From JBFHQE01 sp041592335 (GTDB taxonomy: Bacteria > Pseudomonadota > Gammaproteobacteria > Thiohalobacterales > Thiohalobacteraceae), in NCBI GenBank assembly GCA_041592335.1, contig JBFHQE010000001.1, forward strand, positions 124,001 to 188,000: 64,000 bases of DNA, given 5' to 3'. The notes under the pieces are model-generated. The model saw only the letters and a list, made by a program, of their open reading frames with translations, made no database searches and was not told the origin of the DNA. Position 1 is the stretch's first letter, and every line of letters starts with the position of its first letter. Below are positions 25,558 to 32,899 of the stretch, in pieces. The translations under genes were made by a program, and so were the position numbers.

Positions 25558-25585
25558 AGTATAGTCTTATTAGCGACATTCACAA
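25558..25585 (-). promoter_or_regulatory. Probable promoter of the RES/Xre operon
   Basis: On the minus strand TTGTGA (-35) and TATACT (-10) are 16 bases apart, upstream of the antitoxin ATG. The -10 lies between AGACT and AGTCT half-sites (25563-25567 and 25545-25549), a short inverted repeat that could be the antitoxin operator. This regulatory reading is inference. Confidence 0.5.
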
Positions 25586-25748
25586 CCCATTATTGAATCG
25601 GTGCCATTGGGGCCACAATCCAGGATTGGGAGGTCGCTCAATCTCAGCAATTTGCCGCTGTTTATCTCGTCCAGGTTGCTGGATATCCCAGGGACAATTT
25701 CGCCCACCCGTTCGATGCGAATCTTCTTAATTGCAGTTGCGGGAGGAA

Positions 25749-26201
25749 TTAATCTCGCGACAAATGTGACTGGAAGATGGCCTTGTGAACATCGCCGAGA
25801 CTCATGACGCCAACCAGTTTGCCATCGCTATCCGTAACAGGAATGCGGCGGAAGCGATGATTGGTCATTTTTGCCGTGGCCTTGAGTACGTGTTGATCCG
25901 GTGACACCGAAACCGGATTCTTGATCATCATTTCGCTGACGGTTTTTTGCATGGACGCCGAATAATTTGGTGTCATGCTTTCGATCTCTGTTACCGCGGA
26001 TCCGGACACAAAGTCTTCCATGGTCGGTAACAGGTTCTTTAACAGATCCATTTCGGAGATGTTGCCGACCAGTTTGCCGTTTTCATCAACAACGGGTAAG
26101 GCGGGAATACGGTAGAGGCACATAATTGAAGCCACTTCCTGCAGTTTTGCATCCGGTGAAACAGTTCTTGGGTTGTGGGTCATAATATCGCTGACAAGCA
26201 T
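25749..26201 (-). CDS. Two-CBS-domain protein
   Basis: The 150-residue protein consists of two CBS modules. The first spans residues 1-60 and includes M-T-H-N-P-R-T-V-S-P-D-A, P-V-V-D-E-N-G-K-L-V-G and S-E-M-D-L-L; the second spans about residues 75-145 with N-P-V-S-V-S-P-D, P-V-T-D-S-D-G-K-L-V-G-V and S-L-G-D-V. CBS pairs bind adenine nucleotides and act as energy or ion-strength sensors; stand-alone ones lack a known partner. A good AGGA ribosome site precedes the start. About 165 bases separate it from the toxin-antitoxin promoter region, with no other feature seen there. Confidence 0.9.
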   Translation of the reverse strand: MLVSDIMTHNPRTVSPDAKLQEVASIMCLYRIPALPVVDENGKLVGNISEMDLLKNLLPTMEDFVSGSAVTEIESMTPNYSASMQKTVSEMMIKNPVSVSPDQHVLKATAKMTNHRFRRIPVTDSDGKLVGVMSLGDVHKAIFQSHLSRD

Positions 26202-26345
26202 GGATTCCTCCGGATGGTCGCTGAATTACCTGATTGGTTTATTTAATATTGGATGGGTTATTAGATAACCCGGGGCGGGTGCCATCAAGCAAAGAAATTC
26301 AATCGCAACATTACCAAAGCAAATAGCCATGGGTCATGTCAATCA

Positions 26346-26870
26346 ATGACAGGTTACTTTAGAAATAATCTCGTGAAGGCGGTTTTTACATCGCCATTTC
26401 AGCGCTCAAGCAGCGCCTGGAAGCCGGTTCCGTTATTTTTCATTTTGTCTTTAGCGATAGGTTTTGGTTCCGGGTTGTTGAGAATCGAACTTTTGAATTC
26501 CAGTTTGAGTCCGTTTGTACCCTTTATTGTATTTATCTTTCCTGCTTTGCTTGAAGAGTTGTTTTTTCGCGGGATTCTTATTCCGCGTGATATTAAAAAT
26601 CTAGGGCTCAGAAAATCTGCACTGGTTGTGATAGCAAGTACGCTGGCTTTTGTGCTCTGGCATCCTTTGAACGCTTATGCATGGAATCACAATGCGATCA
26701 CACTTTTTACTGATCCCAGGTTTCTGTTGCTCGTTGCTGCGCTGGGCCTAACCTGTGGGTATAGCTATATTGAATCCCGCTCTATCTGGGTGCCTGTTAT
26801 CATTCATTGGCTGACCGTGACGGTATGGGTGCTGTTTCTCGGGGGTAGAAACCTGGTGCTGGAACTGTAA
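26346..26870 (+). CDS. CPBP-family glutamic intramembrane protease
   Basis: This 174-residue, strongly hydrophobic protein shows the CPBP (Abi/CAAX-protease-like) motifs. They are E-E-L-F-F-R-G at residues 70-76 (Glu70, Glu71, Arg75), F-V-L-W-H-P-L-N-A with His106, and V-I-I-H-W with His154. The family includes prenyl-protein proteases, bacteriocin-immunity proteins and other membrane proteases; the substrate is unknown. Codons are more AT-rich than in neighbouring genes, hinting at a different origin. No convincing ribosome site precedes the ATG; a GTG nine codons later is an alternative start. It converges on oxyR. Confidence 0.85.
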   Translation: MTGYFRNNLVKAVFTSPFQRSSSAWKPVPLFFILSLAIGFGSGLLRIELLNSSLSPFVPFIVFIFPALLEELFFRGILIPRDIKNLGLRKSALVVIASTLAFVLWHPLNAYAWNHNAITLFTDPRFLLLVAALGLTCGYSYIESRSIWVPVIIHWLTVTVWVLFLGGRNLVLEL

Positions 26871-26882
26871 ATAATGAAACAA

Positions 26883-26910
26883 GGTCAATGGTTTTTATTT
26901 GCCGTTGACC
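26883..26910. terminator. Hairpin between convergent CPBP protease gene and oxyR
   Basis: GGTCAATGG and CCGTTGACC form a 9-base stem (one G-T pair) around a T-rich loop. On the plus strand it is followed by a T-rich stretch (CTTTCACTTTATTTTTT). The hairpin overlaps the last codons of oxyR, so it could serve both genes. Confidence 0.55.
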
Positions 26911-27808
26911 CTTTCACTTTATTTTTTAATTCGCGCTTAAACACCTGGATCAACAGTTCGATGTTGTGAATGCTCGGGTAATTCGGCCGGACAATAAAGG
27001 CGATCTCGCGGTGTGGTCCCGGTTCAGCCAGCGGTACCTTGGCGATCCTGGGATTGTTATCCACCAGTTGCGGTACGGCCATGGCGGGTATCAAGGTGTT
27101 GCCCATACCGTTGGCCACCAGTTGCACCAGGGTATTCAGGCTGGTTGCGCTGAGATGGTGAGCAGCGATAGCCGACAAGTGGCACACGGCCAGGGCGTGA
27201 TCTTTCAGGCAATGTCCTTCCTTAAGCAGCATTAAGCGCTCGGTATCGAGTTCATCGCTATTGAGCTGGGTGCGTAGCGCCAGCACATCATCCGCGTGCG
27301 TGATCCAGTAAAAATCCTCTGCCCAGAAACTGAATGTCAGCAGTCCTTCGCAGTTAAAGGGTAGCGCCAGGATGGCCGCATCGAGATCGCCATTCCTTAC
27401 TCGCTCCACGAGTACCCCTGACTGTTCTTCCATGATCTGCAATTGCAAAGCGGGATATTCGGTCTTCAGCGAGGGCAGCACCACCGGCAACAGGTAAGGG
27501 CAAATGGTGGGGATCATGCCTAGCGACAGCGTCGTATGCAGCGGTTCCAGCTGGGATTCCTGCAATCGTTTCAGGTCATCCATCTGCACCTTGATCTGAT
27601 GTGCCTTTTCCAGCGCCAGTTTACCCAGCGGGGTGATCAGCACCTGCTTGTTGTTGCGCTCGAAGATCTGGAAACCAAGCTGCTTTTCCATTTCGGAAAG
27701 CGCGGTGCTGAGCGCGGACTGAGAGATGGAACAGCGTTCGGCCGCCTTCTTGAAATGCAGCGTCTGTTCAACAGCCAGTGCGTATTGAATCTGCTTGAGC
27801 GAAATCAT
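26885..27808 (-). CDS. oxyR: Hydrogen peroxide-inducible transcriptional activator OxyR
   Basis: This LysR-family regulator of 307 residues has the N-terminal winged helix (L-H-F-K-K-A-A-E-R-C-S-I-S-Q-S-A-L-S-T). The OxyR redox pair Cys200 and Cys209 is in G-H-C-L-K-D-H-A-L-A-V-C, matching Cys199 and Cys208 of E. coli. Oxidation to a disulfide switches it to activator form for peroxide-defence genes. It is divergent from ahpC across 169 bases, so it most likely controls ahpCF and itself. Confidence 0.95.
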   Translation of the reverse strand: MISLKQIQYALAVEQTLHFKKAAERCSISQSALSTALSEMEKQLGFQIFERNNKQVLITPLGKLALEKAHQIKVQMDDLKRLQESQLEPLHTTLSLGMIPTICPYLLPVVLPSLKTEYPALQLQIMEEQSGVLVERVRNGDLDAAILALPFNCEGLLTFSFWAEDFYWITHADDVLALRTQLNSDELDTERLMLLKEGHCLKDHALAVCHLSAIAAHHLSATSLNTLVQLVANGMGNTLIPAMAVPQLVDNNPRIAKVPLAEPGPHREIAFIVRPNYPSIHNIELLIQVFKRELKNKVKGSTANKNH

Positions 27809-27835
27809 TTAGCCACTATAAACACTCGCGCATTT

Positions 27836-27884
27836 ACGTTCAATTTTTTAGAACATAATCTTTTAAACGTTTCAATTTTCTAAT
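27836..27884. repeat. Direct repeats in the oxyR-ahpC intergenic region
   Basis: Two similar blocks, ACGTTCAATTTTTTAGAA and ACGTTTCAATTTTCTAAT, begin 31 bases apart, about three helical turns. They sit in the shared control region, where OxyR is expected to bind. I do not see a clear match to the classic four-part ATAG/CTAT OxyR site, so the assignment to OxyR is inference. Confidence 0.4.
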
Positions 27885-27977
27885 CATCACCTCTCCGGTA
27901 ACTTAGTCACATCTGCTGAGGAATACACCGAGCAGGAAGAAATTTTATTTATTTTCATTGAGATACGGAGAGTGACC

Positions 27978-28541
27978 ATGTCATTAATCAACACCAAGAT
28001 CAAACCTTTTGTTGCCCAGGCCTACAAGCAGGGCGAGTTCGTTGAAGTGTCCGACCAGCAGGTGGAAGGCAAGTGGGCAGTGTTTTTCTTCTACCCGGCG
28101 GACTTCACCTTTGTTTGCCCGACCGAGCTGGGCGACCTGGCCGATCACTACGACGAGTTCCAGAAGCGTGGCGTGGAAATTTATGCGGTATCCACCGATA
28201 CCCACTTTACCCACAAAGCCTGGCACGACTCGTCCGACACCATCGGCAAGATCCAGTACACCATGATTGGCGATCCAACCGGTGCCGTGACCCGCAATTT
28301 CGATTGCATGCGCGAAGCCGAAGGCCTGGCCGATCGCGGCACCTTCCTGGTTGACCCGGACGGTGTGATTCAGGCCATGGAAATCACGGCCGAAGGCGTG
28401 GGTCGTGATGCAGAGGATTTACTGCGCAAGGTCAAAGCGGCGCAGTACGTGCGTAACCATCCGGGCGAGGTTTGTCCGGCGGCCTGGAAGGAAGGTGAAA
28501 AAACATTGGCCCCTTCGCTGGACCTGGTCGGCGTGATCTAA
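27978..28541 (+). CDS. ahpC: Alkyl hydroperoxide reductase subunit C (2-Cys peroxiredoxin)
   Basis: AhpC reduces hydrogen peroxide, organic peroxides and peroxynitrite. The 187-residue protein has the peroxidatic cysteine Cys47 in D-F-T-F-V-C-P-T-E and the resolving cysteine Cys166 in G-E-V-C-P-A-A-W, and ends L-A-P-S-L-D-L-V-G, as in E. coli (187 residues). The ATG was chosen over a GTG six bases earlier; GGAG is just upstream. ahpF follows after a hairpin-containing spacer. Confidence 0.97.
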   Translation: MSLINTKIKPFVAQAYKQGEFVEVSDQQVEGKWAVFFFYPADFTFVCPTELGDLADHYDEFQKRGVEIYAVSTDTHFTHKAWHDSSDTIGKIQYTMIGDPTGAVTRNFDCMREAEGLADRGTFLVDPDGVIQAMEITAEGVGRDAEDLLRKVKAAQYVRNHPGEVCPAAWKEGEKTLAPSLDLVGVI

Positions 28542-28563
28542 GGCGGGTTCAGTAAACAGTATC

Positions 28564-28584
28564 GCCGGGCGCTGTGCGCCCGGC
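28564..28584 (+). promoter_or_regulatory. Intercistronic hairpin between ahpC and ahpF
   Basis: A perfect 9-base GC-rich stem (GCCGGGCGC/GCGCCCGGC) with a three-base loop lies 22 bases after ahpC and 26 before ahpF. There is no T-tract, so it is not a complete terminator. It is well placed to stabilise the ahpC message and lower ahpF output, matching the excess of AhpC over AhpF needed in the cell. Confidence 0.65.
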
Positions 28585-28610
28585 ATTCCCCGGAATTCAG
28601 GAGTTGCATC

Positions 28611-30185
28611 GTGATTACACTCGAAATCAAACAGGCCTTAACGGGTTACTTCGCCAACATGCAGAAACCAGTCACCCTGGTATTGCAGACTGGCGAACAC
28701 GACAAACGTGCCGAACAGGTGAATTTTCTCACCGAGCTGAGCAGGATTTCAGACAAGGTGGAATTGGTCGAGCGTGATCTCGGATTACGCAGCCCCGTGA
28801 GTTTTTTGCTCGAGGTGGATGCCCAGCCAACGGGCATAGTCTTTTCCGGTATACCCGGCGGGCATGAGTTCAATTCCCTGATACTGGCGATCCTGCATGC
28901 GTCCGGCACCCGGATGAAACTCGATGACAGCGTGCGCAACCTGGTGATGCAGTTAAGCAAGCCGCTACAGTTTGAAGTGTTCATCAGCCTTAGCTGCCAC
29001 AACTGTCCGGAAGTGGTGCAGGCACTGAACCAGTTCGCACTGCTCAATCCGAATATCTCGACCGAGATGATCGATGGCGGTCTGTTCCCGGCATTGATCG
29101 AGGAACGTGATATCCAGGGTGTGCCGAGTGTGTACCTGAATGGCGAATTGTTTGCCAACGGCAAGGTGGATGCCGCGCAACTGCTGGACAAGTTGATTGC
29201 GCTTGAACCCGAAATCACCCAGGCCGCGGCGGCAAATCAGCCAGCCCTGCCGGTACAGGATGTCACGGTAATTGGTGGTGGACCGGCCGGTGTGGCGGCG
29301 GCCATATACAGTGCGCGCAAGGGTCTGGCCGTCACCTTGATTGCTGATCGGATCGGTGGACAGGTGAAAGACACCCAGGGTATCGAAAACCTGATATCGG
29401 TCCCGAAAACCACCGGGCCGGAACTGGCTGGCGCGTTGCAGCAGCACATGAAGGATTACGACATCACGCTCAAGGAACACCTGCGCGTGACAAAGGTGGA
29501 ACAGGGCAAGATGAAAAAACTCACCCTGTCCACGGGCGAAGTAATTCAGAGCCGCACCCTGATCGTGGCGACCGGTGCGCGCTGGCGTGAACTGGGTATA
29601 CACGGCGAGAAGGAAAATATCGGTAACGGCGTGGCTTACTGCCCGCACTGTGACGGCCCCTTCTTCAAGGGCAAGCATGTCGCGGTCATCGGCGGCGGTA
29701 ACTCCGGGATTGAAGCAGCGCTGGACCTTGCAGGTATCGTCAAGTCGGTCACGGTGTATGAGTTCCTGCCGGAGTTGAAGGCGGACAAGGTATTGGTGGA
29801 CCAGGCGGAAAAGCGTGACAACATTACGATTAAAAAGAATGTGGCCACGCAGCAGATCCTGGCGCGGGATGGCAAGGTGCATGCGATCGAGTACCAGGAT
29901 CGCAAGACCGGTCAGGTGCATCAGGATGATCTGGCGGGCGTGTTTATCCAGATTGGACTGGTGCCGAACAGCCAGGTGGTGGCCGATCTGGTCGAGACCA
30001 GACCCTGGGGCGAGATCGTGGTGAATGAAAAATGCGAAACCTCGGAGCCCGGTATCTATGCCTGCGGCGATGTGACGACTGTGCCGTACAAGCAGATCGT
30101 GATTGCAATGGGCGAAGGAGCCAAGGCGTCACTGGCCGCGTTTGAATACCTGCTGACGTACGATGTGGAAAGCGAAGTGGCCTGA
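28611..30185 (+). CDS. ahpF: Alkyl hydroperoxide reductase subunit F
   Basis: AhpF passes electrons from NADH through FAD and two dithiol centres to AhpC. In the 524-residue protein the N-terminal tandem thioredoxin-like domain has Cys129/Cys132 (S-C-H-N-C-P-E), the FAD motif V-I-G-G-G-P-A-G is near residue 220, and the thioredoxin-reductase-like C-X-X-C (Y-C-P-H-C-D-G) is at residues 344-347. A NAD(P)H motif G-G-G-N-S-G follows. Translation starts at GTG behind GGAG. The gene is second in the ahpCF operon and is followed by a hairpin terminator. Confidence 0.97.
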   Translation: MITLEIKQALTGYFANMQKPVTLVLQTGEHDKRAEQVNFLTELSRISDKVELVERDLGLRSPVSFLLEVDAQPTGIVFSGIPGGHEFNSLILAILHASGTRMKLDDSVRNLVMQLSKPLQFEVFISLSCHNCPEVVQALNQFALLNPNISTEMIDGGLFPALIEERDIQGVPSVYLNGELFANGKVDAAQLLDKLIALEPEITQAAAANQPALPVQDVTVIGGGPAGVAAAIYSARKGLAVTLIADRIGGQVKDTQGIENLISVPKTTGPELAGALQQHMKDYDITLKEHLRVTKVEQGKMKKLTLSTGEVIQSRTLIVATGARWRELGIHGEKENIGNGVAYCPHCDGPFFKGKHVAVIGGGNSGIEAALDLAGIVKSVTVYEFLPELKADKVLVDQAEKRDNITIKKNVATQQILARDGKVHAIEYQDRKTGQVHQDDLAGVFIQIGLVPNSQVVADLVETRPWGEIVVNEKCETSEPGIYACGDVTTVPYKQIVIAMGEGAKASLAAFEYLLTYDVESEVA

Positions 30186-30202
30186 CAGTCAGCCTTTGTG
30201 GA

Positions 30203-30236
30203 CCTCGTCCCGGCTTGTCCGGGGCGGGGTTTCTTT
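30203..30236 (+). terminator. Terminator after ahpF
   Basis: CCTCGTCCCGG and CCGGGGCGGGG pair over 11 positions (two G-T pairs) around a five-base loop, followed by TTTCTTTG. The stem is strong and the T-tract moderate. Confidence 0.7.
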
Positions 30237-30274
30237 GTTGGAATCGGCTATAACTTATTGATTTATAAAAAAAA

Positions 30275-30303
30275 TGGACTTGGCCATCAAAAAATGTTAT
30301 GAT
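30275..30303 (+). promoter_or_regulatory. Possible promoter of the small cysteine protein gene
   Basis: TGGACT and TATGAT are separated by 17 bases, followed by a leader of about 50 bases with AGGAGAG before the GTG start. The -10 is good and the -35 only fair. Confidence 0.45.
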
Positions 30304-30359
30304 TTCGGACTTTTCCGGGCTCTATTCCGGAGTACAGAGTTGAGAACAGGAGAGTCTCG

Positions 30360-30647
30360 GTGGCTAAAGAACTGATGTTTTTCTGCATCCCCCAGGGTGC
30401 CTATATGCGAACCGATAATTGCCAGAAGTTGCGCAAGCGTCCTACCGGTAAGGTTCCCGCTGGCGCCCAGCCCAAGCTGCGGGCCTGCGAAGCCTGCACC
30501 ATGTATCCCCTGGTGGATGCACTGACCGTACCTACGGTTTCGCTTAATGATTATCTCGGTGGCGAAAAACCCGACATGCTGAATCTCAAATCCGCCAAGG
30601 TGAAAAAACAGCTGGCATCCGAGCCTTCGCTGAAGGCGGCGGGCTAA
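30360..30647 (+). CDS. Small four-cysteine protein of unknown function
   Basis: I do not recognise this 95-residue protein. It begins M-A-K-E-L-M-F-F-C-I-P-Q-G-A-Y-M and has cysteines at 9, 21, 43 and 46, the last two in R-A-C-E-A-C. The set could bind zinc or an iron-sulfur cluster or act as a redox switch, which is inference. The middle is basic and the C-terminus lysine-rich. The GTG start has a strong ribosome site (AGGAG). It stands alone between two terminators downstream of ahpF with its own likely promoter, so it is an independent unit; proximity to peroxide-defence genes suggests but does not show a redox role. Confidence 0.82.
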   Translation: MAKELMFFCIPQGAYMRTDNCQKLRKRPTGKVPAGAQPKLRACEACTMYPLVDALTVPTVSLNDYLGGEKPDMLNLKSAKVKKQLASEPSLKAAG

Positions 30648-30668
30648 AACAGCTTGTGACCGAATGAC

Positions 30669-30696
30669 AACCCTGCCCCTCGGCAGGGTTTTTTTT
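30669..30696 (+). terminator. Intrinsic terminator after the small cysteine protein gene
   Basis: AACCCTGCC/GGCAGGGTT is a perfect 9-base stem with a CCTC loop, followed by further T residues (eight consecutive including the end of the stem). A textbook rho-independent terminator. Confidence 0.92.
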
Positions 30697-30777
30697 GGCC
30701 TGATTTTGGTTCACCGTAAAAGCATGTAATCATAGAATTCAGCGATTAAACCAGCTCACGCCGTGAAGGTCAGCCGC

Positions 30778-31662
30778 ATGTCCACAATCCCCTTAATATT
30801 TGGAGAAGTTTTATTCGACTGTTTCGAACCGGATGGCCCCGATGTTCTGGGTGGCGCGCCGTTTAATGTCGCCTGGCACCTGCAGGGTTTCGGTTTGCAG
30901 CCGCTCTTGATCAGTGCCATCGGCGCGGATGAGCGCGGCGAGCAAGTATTGAGTCGTATGAAAACCTGGGGGATGGCCACAGACGGTATCCAGCAGCTGA
31001 ATCAATACGCCACCGGCATGGTTCGTATCAGGATGGAAGGCAGCAGTCATACTTTCGATATCCTGCCCGACCAGGCCTACGACCATATTGGCGAAACCTT
31101 TGCTGTGTCTGTATTAGAGCAGCACACTCCGTCGCTGCTGTACTGCGGCAGTCTTGTCGGCCGTTCACAGGACTCGGCGCAAACCCTGCAGTCCCTTGTC
31201 GCCAGCGGCTTACCATTGTTTGTGGATATCAATCTGCGCTCTCCTTGGTGGCAAAAAGAAGCCGTACTAGGCCTGATGCACAGCGCGCGCTGGCTCAAGT
31301 TGAACGACGACGAGTTCACGGAATTGACCGGAAAGCCCATAGCGGCTACAGATATCAGGGAATTGCAGGAGACGCTGGGTAATGAGTGGTTGATTCTGAC
31401 CGAGGGTGATGCGGGTGCGAATATACAAACTCGGCATCGCTTGTACCAGGATGTCCCGCCAAAGATCGAACAGCTTGTGGATACCGTGGGAGCCGGTGAT
31501 GCCTTCAGTGCGGTGGTGCTTCTGGGTATCGCGCATGAATGGTCGCCGGAGGTGATTCTGCGCCGGGCGCTGGAATTTGCAGCGCGTATCTGCGAACAGC
31601 AAGGTGCCACGGCAATGAATCATGCGCTCTATCAACAATACCGGGAGGCCTGGCATTGTTAA
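30778..31662 (+). CDS. PfkB-family sugar kinase
   Basis: A ribokinase/PfkB-family kinase of about 294 residues. It opens I-F-G-E-V-L-F-D-C-F, has the first family signature around G-G-A-P-F-N-V-A-W-H-L near residue 25, and the ATP/active-site signature D-T-V-G-A-G-D-A-F-S-A in the C-terminal part with the catalytic aspartate. Fructokinase-like activity is plausible, but the sugar cannot be fixed from sequence. A GTG 15 bases upstream is an alternative start. It heads a compact five-gene run ending in uvrD, with gaps of 27, 9, 16 and 18 bases. Confidence 0.88.
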   Translation: MSTIPLIFGEVLFDCFEPDGPDVLGGAPFNVAWHLQGFGLQPLLISAIGADERGEQVLSRMKTWGMATDGIQQLNQYATGMVRIRMEGSSHTFDILPDQAYDHIGETFAVSVLEQHTPSLLYCGSLVGRSQDSAQTLQSLVASGLPLFVDINLRSPWWQKEAVLGLMHSARWLKLNDDEFTELTGKPIAATDIRELQETLGNEWLILTEGDAGANIQTRHRLYQDVPPKIEQLVDTVGAGDAFSAVVLLGIAHEWSPEVILRRALEFAARICEQQGATAMNHALYQQYREAWHC

Positions 31663-31689
31663 TGTCGGCGATCTTGGCAGGCAAGCGGG

Positions 31690-32538
31690 ATGAAGCCTAA
31701 GCTGCGGCCACAATATTATGCATTGCGGCGCTTCTGTCCTTACCAGGGCGTGGTGCAGGTAGTTGAAGTGGGTAATGCACGCGCCTATTCGGAAGACGGT
31801 CAGCACTGGACGGTGCGCATTGAGCGCTCCTATACCCGCTACGATGCCTGCAGCGAGCACGATGAAGATACGCCGGTCGCAACGGCGAATGATCTGATGG
31901 AAGCGATCAACAATCACCCGGGTATTCCGTTTCCGCTGGAAGACCGGGTGGAGCTATGGTTGTTGCACAAGGAAACGCAATTGCCCCTGGCATTGATCAA
32001 AAGCCGTCGACACCTGGAAGATGCGGATGCGGTTACCGATCCGACCTGGCATCCGTTTCTTGGTTCAAACACCGATTTCAAATCGCCGACCCTGGATGAA
32101 AAGCGCAAGCAGACCCGCTCCACGGCGCGCGCCCAGGATGTGCTGGAGCGGGAAATCAATATGGCTGCCCGGCCCAGGCCGAAACTACAGTGGTTCGCGC
32201 GTGCCAGTAATGGTTCCGGCGTTGGGCACAGCGGTATGCGGGTCGACGAAGCCCTGCTCGGACGGCAACTTGCCGTCGATGATTTTCCGGAGCTACTGGT
32301 CCGTGAGGACTGGGCCGATGACACCAGGCGTGAACTGGTACGTGAATATCATGAATGGTATGCACCCTCGTTGCTGGCCCATCAGAATATCCGCAATGAA
32401 ACCCGCGCATGGCTGGAAAACGCTGCCCGTAGACGGCCAGATGTCATCCTCAAGCATTACCCCATGTACCCCGAGGTGCTGGACGAGGAGGCCATGCAGG
32501 TCAGCCTGGTCTCGGGCCGGTTGATGGCGCGGCTGTAA
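31690..32538 (+). CDS. Conserved-looking protein of unknown function (282 residues)
   Basis: I do not recognise a domain. The protein is soluble, without signal peptide or membrane segment, and rich in charged residues and tryptophan. Its N-terminal part (Y-A-L-R-R-F-C-P-Y-Q-G-V-V-Q-V-V-E) reads like a beta sandwich. A charged middle with D-E-K-R-K-Q-T-R-S-T-A-R-A-Q-D is followed by a C-terminal helical part with W-F-A-R-A and H-E-W-Y-A-P-S-L-L-A-H-Q-N. Codon use matches the surroundings, so the frame looks real. It lies between the PfkB kinase and another unknown gene in one likely operon. Confidence 0.78.
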   Translation: MKPKLRPQYYALRRFCPYQGVVQVVEVGNARAYSEDGQHWTVRIERSYTRYDACSEHDEDTPVATANDLMEAINNHPGIPFPLEDRVELWLLHKETQLPLALIKSRRHLEDADAVTDPTWHPFLGSNTDFKSPTLDEKRKQTRSTARAQDVLEREINMAARPRPKLQWFARASNGSGVGHSGMRVDEALLGRQLAVDDFPELLVREDWADDTRRELVREYHEWYAPSLLAHQNIRNETRAWLENAARRRPDVILKHYPMYPEVLDEEAMQVSLVSGRLMARL

Positions 32539-32547
32539 TAGGTAGGT

Positions 32548-32883
32548 ATGCTTAGGGAGATAAAACACCAATTGGCGGCAGCCAACCGGGATTACCAGTT
32601 GCTGTCACTGGAGCCGGGAAGCGCGCATTTTCGCTTTATCGGTCCCTTTGCAGGGCGAGAGGTGGTCTGGGACGCAAAGGTGCAGGCACTGGGACTTCAG
32701 GCGGCGGCACAGTATATTGATATCGGTCAGTGCGAAGGTGACTGCGTTCCGGTCAATATCGGGTTGGTGGTAAGTGAGCTGCAATCGCCGGATCTGCTCA
32801 AGACGATGTTTATGATTCGGCAGTACAAGCGTCTGAAGCCTGGTCGGCATGAGTTCAGCGGTCCGGCAAAAAAGAATGACTGA
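32548..32883 (+). CDS. Small protein of unknown function (111 residues)
   Basis: This 111-residue soluble protein has no domain I can name. It has two cysteines in G-Q-C-E-G-D-C near residue 63 and a likely alpha/beta fold (Y-Q-L-L-S-L-E-P-G-S-A-H-F-R-F-I-G-P-F). It starts 9 bases after the preceding gene and ends 16 bases before the ferredoxin fusion, so co-transcription is very likely. It may be an accessory to that iron-sulfur protein; this is inference from position only. Confidence 0.75.
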   Translation: MLREIKHQLAAANRDYQLLSLEPGSAHFRFIGPFAGREVVWDAKVQALGLQAAAQYIDIGQCEGDCVPVNIGLVVSELQSPDLLKTMFMIRQYKRLKPGRHEFSGPAKKND

Positions 32884-32899
32884 CAGGGAGTCTGACTGA

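Noticed and set aside
25601..25807. A 68-codon plus-strand frame between the antitoxin and CBS genes
   Set aside because: It overlaps the CBS gene's 3' end on the other strand, has no ribosome site and no recognisable motif.
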